From positions 1-7,035 of the forward strand of contig CAJBJW010000119.1 in NCBI GenBank assembly GCA_903953455.1: DNA of 7,035 nucleotides, read 5' to 3'. The stretch's first letter is position 1, and each line of letters begins with the position of its first letter. Origin of the DNA: an uncultured Pseudomonadota bacterium. Its GTDB lineage: Bacteria; Pseudomonadota; Gammaproteobacteria; Methylococcales; Methylomonadaceae. Under the pieces are notes generated by a model. The model was not told where the DNA came from, made no database searches, and saw only the letters and a list, made by a program, of their open reading frames with translations. Below, one piece after another: positions 5,242 to 7,035 of this stretch. Position numbers and translations under genes: made by a program.

Positions 5242-5889
5242 TCATATATGCGTCCATGCAGGAAACAAGGCAATCAAACCGTTAACAATAAACTGAACCG
5301 CCATAGCTGCCAGAAGGAGTCCCATAATCCGGGTTCCTATATTAATACCTGCCGTACCTAATCGCTTTCCTAAGGGCACAGCCAAGCTTAAAATTATCCA
5401 CACAACGCCGGCTAAAAATACAGACATTAAGCTAATGATTGCTTTATCACTCCAATCCGACATCTGCTCTGCATTGACTATGACCAGACTGATTGCGCCG
5501 GGCCCTGCCAGCAAAGGAATCGCCAGAGGCACCACGGCTATACCTTCTTTATCTTCCGCTTCTAGCGCTTCTTCATGGGTATGTATTGCTTGGCTTATTT
5601 TAGCTTGAAACATTGAAATCGCTATCAGCATCACTAAAATACCACTGGCAATGCGAAAGGCGGGCATACCAATACCGAAAAACTGTAATAGTAAATTACC
5701 GACCCAGATCGAAATAATTAATATAATGCCAACAGCAATTGACGCCTTAGCGGCTATATGGCGCATTTCGATTATTGATTTATGGGCGGTCATAGTCAGG
5801 TAAATCGGGATGGCACCTAAGGGATTAAGAATCGCAAACATACCGACGAAATCTTTAAATAGTTCAGTCCAATTGAGTAAATGCGGCAT
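5242..5889 (-). CDS. MarC-family integral membrane protein
   Basis: MarC-family (formerly UPF0056) proteins are inner-membrane proteins of about 200-220 residues with six predicted helices and no established substrate; the early link of E. coli marC with antibiotic resistance was not upheld. The 215-residue product has hydrophobic stretches near residues 10-30, 47-70, 74-95, 118-141, 148-172 and 184-208. The two pseudo-repeats carry the family motifs: ILNPLGAIPIYLTM near 20-33 and PLAIPLLAGPGAISLVI near 121-137. An acidic loop (HEEALEAEDKEG, about 104-115) joins the halves. There is no obvious ribosome binding site before the ATG at 5889. The gene follows the decayed membrane gene by 65 bp in the same direction and meets the umuD fragment tail to tail with a one-base gap. 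The family assignment is firm; the role is unknown. Confidence 0.92.
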   Translation of the reverse strand: MPHLLNWTELFKDFVGMFAILNPLGAIPIYLTMTAHKSIIEMRHIAAKASIAVGIILIISIWVGNLLLQFFGIGMPAFRIASGILVMLIAISMFQAKISQAIHTHEEALEAEDKEGIAVVPLAIPLLAGPGAISLVIVNAEQMSDWSDKAIISLMSVFLAGVVWIILSLAVPLGKRLGTAGINIGTRIMGLLLAAMAVQFIVNGLIALFPAWTHI

Positions 5890-5954
5890 AGAGATTAAGT
5901 GTTTAAATTGATTGCTCAGGTTATAAAAATTAGTTTGCTGAAAATATCGGTTGC

Positions 5955-6473
5955 TTATAGGCCAGTCGCCCGAATGACATTCATATCAGCTCCATAAATA
6001 CCGTTGGCATTAGTTGAAAAATAAAGGGTCGCACTTAACGAATTGATGATAAGTGCAATACGAATTCCAATTATAGATGATTCCTCCAGTTCGAACCGAC
6101 GTTCTCGAACTGTGGTGACTGCGCGTAGCGCGGCAATATGCAGCCTTGCGCGAAAGATACCACCATAAACCAATTGCCACTGTCATGCTACTCTAGAAAA
6201 AATAATTTCCGCTGTTCTCTTTTGCACATGAACAGCCTCCTCTAGAATATGCCCGGTTATCGATTCAATAACCTCAAACAGCAAATGCAAACTATGTCCG
6301 AGCGCCGCGAGACCATGTCCAAGCAATAACAAGAGTGTATCATCAAACAGCACCAAATTAGGTATGACCAATATGATAGAAACTGTCAAACTACCAATAA
6401 AGCGCTAGAGGGCGCTGGCATGAGTAGCAAGGGATGCTATCAGCAATTCAAATTTTTTCATGACCTTTTTCAT
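5955..6473 (-). pseudogene. Probable small membrane protein gene with in-frame TAG and TGA
   Basis: I do not recognise this protein. From ATG at 6473, with GAGG nine bases upstream (6486-6483), one frame runs 173 codons to TAA at 5955, broken only by TAG at codon 23 (6407-6405) and TGA at codon 97 (6185-6183). The first part, MKKVMKKFELLIASLATHASA, looks like a signal or membrane segment. After the TAG come a hydrophobic stretch (LTVSIILVIPNLVLF), DDTLLLLLGHG and a His- and Glu-rich amphipathic part (HSLHLLFEVIESITGHILEEAVH). After the TGA comes a third hydrophobic segment (IGIRIALIINSLSATLYF). At the TGA a second frame opens as ATGA and reads MTVAIGLWWYLSRKA, which looks more like membrane sequence than the first frame there, suggesting compensating shifts. 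It lies 43 bp after fhcA and is probably cotranscribed with it. A C-to-T change (CAG to TAG) would explain the amber codon. Confidence 0.55.
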
Positions 6474-6516
6474 AAAGAACAACCTCATTAGAATGTTGTT
6501 TAATGTTTTTTAATGA

Positions 6517-7035
6517 TTAACTGCGACAATCATGTACAACAAAGCGTTCTTGGTCTTGTTGGACGAAATCTAAATCTTTAATGGTAAAATTTTCTAGGGA
6601 TAGACTGTAAAATCGGTCGAAATGGTTTTTAATCGTGCGTTTGATGCCTGGATTATAGCTTGGATAAATCATCTGAGCAGTGCCACGAATATGCTCTACC
6701 ACTTCACCGTCACGCACCACGAGGCGGCCATTCTTAAATACTAGCGCCGCCCGATCGAACATAGCCTCCTTGTTATCCTGACAGGTATAGACAGCGATAT
6801 CCGCAATTGCGCCGGGTGCTAGATGACCTCGATCATATAACCCCAGCAAGTTAGCTGCGGCCGTTCGTGTCATCACGGCAATTTCGTAGAGAGAGAACTC
6901 TTTTTTGAGGTCTTTCAGTAATGTCATGGCAACCACATCCGGATGTATTCTTTCAAGGCAAGCCAAGCGATACTCGTAATCCATTAACAATCTGAACAAT
7001 TGCGGATAGCAAGTGAAAGGCGCTCCGTTGGGGTG
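6517..7035 (-). CDS. fhcA: Formyltransferase/hydrolase complex subunit FhcA, C-terminal third
   Basis: FhcA is the amidohydrolase-type, zinc-dependent subunit of the bacterial Fhc complex, related to archaeal formylmethanofuran dehydrogenase subunit A. In methylotrophs the complex moves the formyl group from formyl-tetrahydromethanopterin to a methanofuran analogue and hydrolyses it to formate in the cytoplasm. The frame is open to the window edge, so 172 residues are visible of about 550. They begin with HPNGAPFTCYPQLF, the segment that follows the active-site aspartate in this family. TRTAAANLLGLYDRGHLAPG and ADIAVY follow, the usual C-terminal end of an amidohydrolase barrel with its beta-sandwich (FKNGRLVVRDGEVV), then an FhcA-type tail (YPSYNPGIKRTIKNHFDRFY). 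The stop is TAA at 6519-6517. A start at 6999 would be an artefact of the window edge. The next gene downstream is the disrupted membrane gene, not fhcD. Confidence 0.9.
   Translation of the reverse strand, partial: HPNGAPFTCYPQLFRLLMDYEYRLACLERIHPDVVAMTLLKDLKKEFSLYEIAVMTRTAAANLLGLYDRGHLAPGAIADIAVYTCQDNKEAMFDRAALVFKNGRLVVRDGEVVEHIRGTAQMIYPSYNPGIKRTIKNHFDRFYSLSLENFTIKDLDFVQQDQERFVVHDCRS

Noticed and set aside
6405..6407. TAG as pyrrolysine, or another recoding signal
   Set aside because: No pyrrolysine machinery is visible and the same gene also contains an in-frame TGA; gene decay or sequence error is simpler.

Overview
The window looks like part of the chromosome of an aerobic methylotrophic gammaproteobacterium, possibly a methanotroph of the Methylococcales. 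The main evidence is the C-terminal third of FhcA at the right edge, a subunit of the tetrahydromethanopterin-linked formyltransferase/hydrolase complex used by methylotrophic bacteria. IbaG-type BolA, IHF/HU-like, UmuD and MarC homologues fit a proteobacterium. The genus cannot be fixed from this sequence alone.

Left part (1-890, minus strand): a class III-type Fic AMP-transferase gene runs off the left edge. Just upstream lies an IHF/HU-family gene that is broken: it lacks one base in a run of six A/T and has CTG where the start ATG is expected. A 12-codon reading frame sits between them, one base after the IHF-like stop and overlapping the fic start as ATGA. Next comes about 500 bp of AT-rich DNA (891-1396) with a strong orphan terminator and two copies of a 30-bp imperfect repeat.

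Middle part (1397-4865, plus strand): an IbaG/BolA-family gene, a single-domain rhodanese, a class I SAM-dependent methyltransferase and a 531-residue two-domain SagB/nitroreductase-type flavoprotein. The last two are 98 bp apart and probably cotranscribed. The two nitroreductase halves keep different, complementary parts of the family signature.

Right part (4866-7035): a fragment of umuD (plus) ends one base from the stop of a convergent marC-family membrane protein gene (minus). Upstream of marC on the minus strand is a probable small membrane protein gene interrupted by in-frame TAG and TGA codons. It sits 43 bp downstream of fhcA and probably belongs to the same transcript.

How it fits together: three of the eleven protein-coding loci with recognisable or probable identity are decayed, so the window resembles a patchwork of core genes separated by remnants. 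No phage, CRISPR, tRNA, rRNA or insertion sequence could be supported. The least explained unit is the methyltransferase/SagB pair; no RiPP precursor or cyclodehydratase partner is visible beside it.
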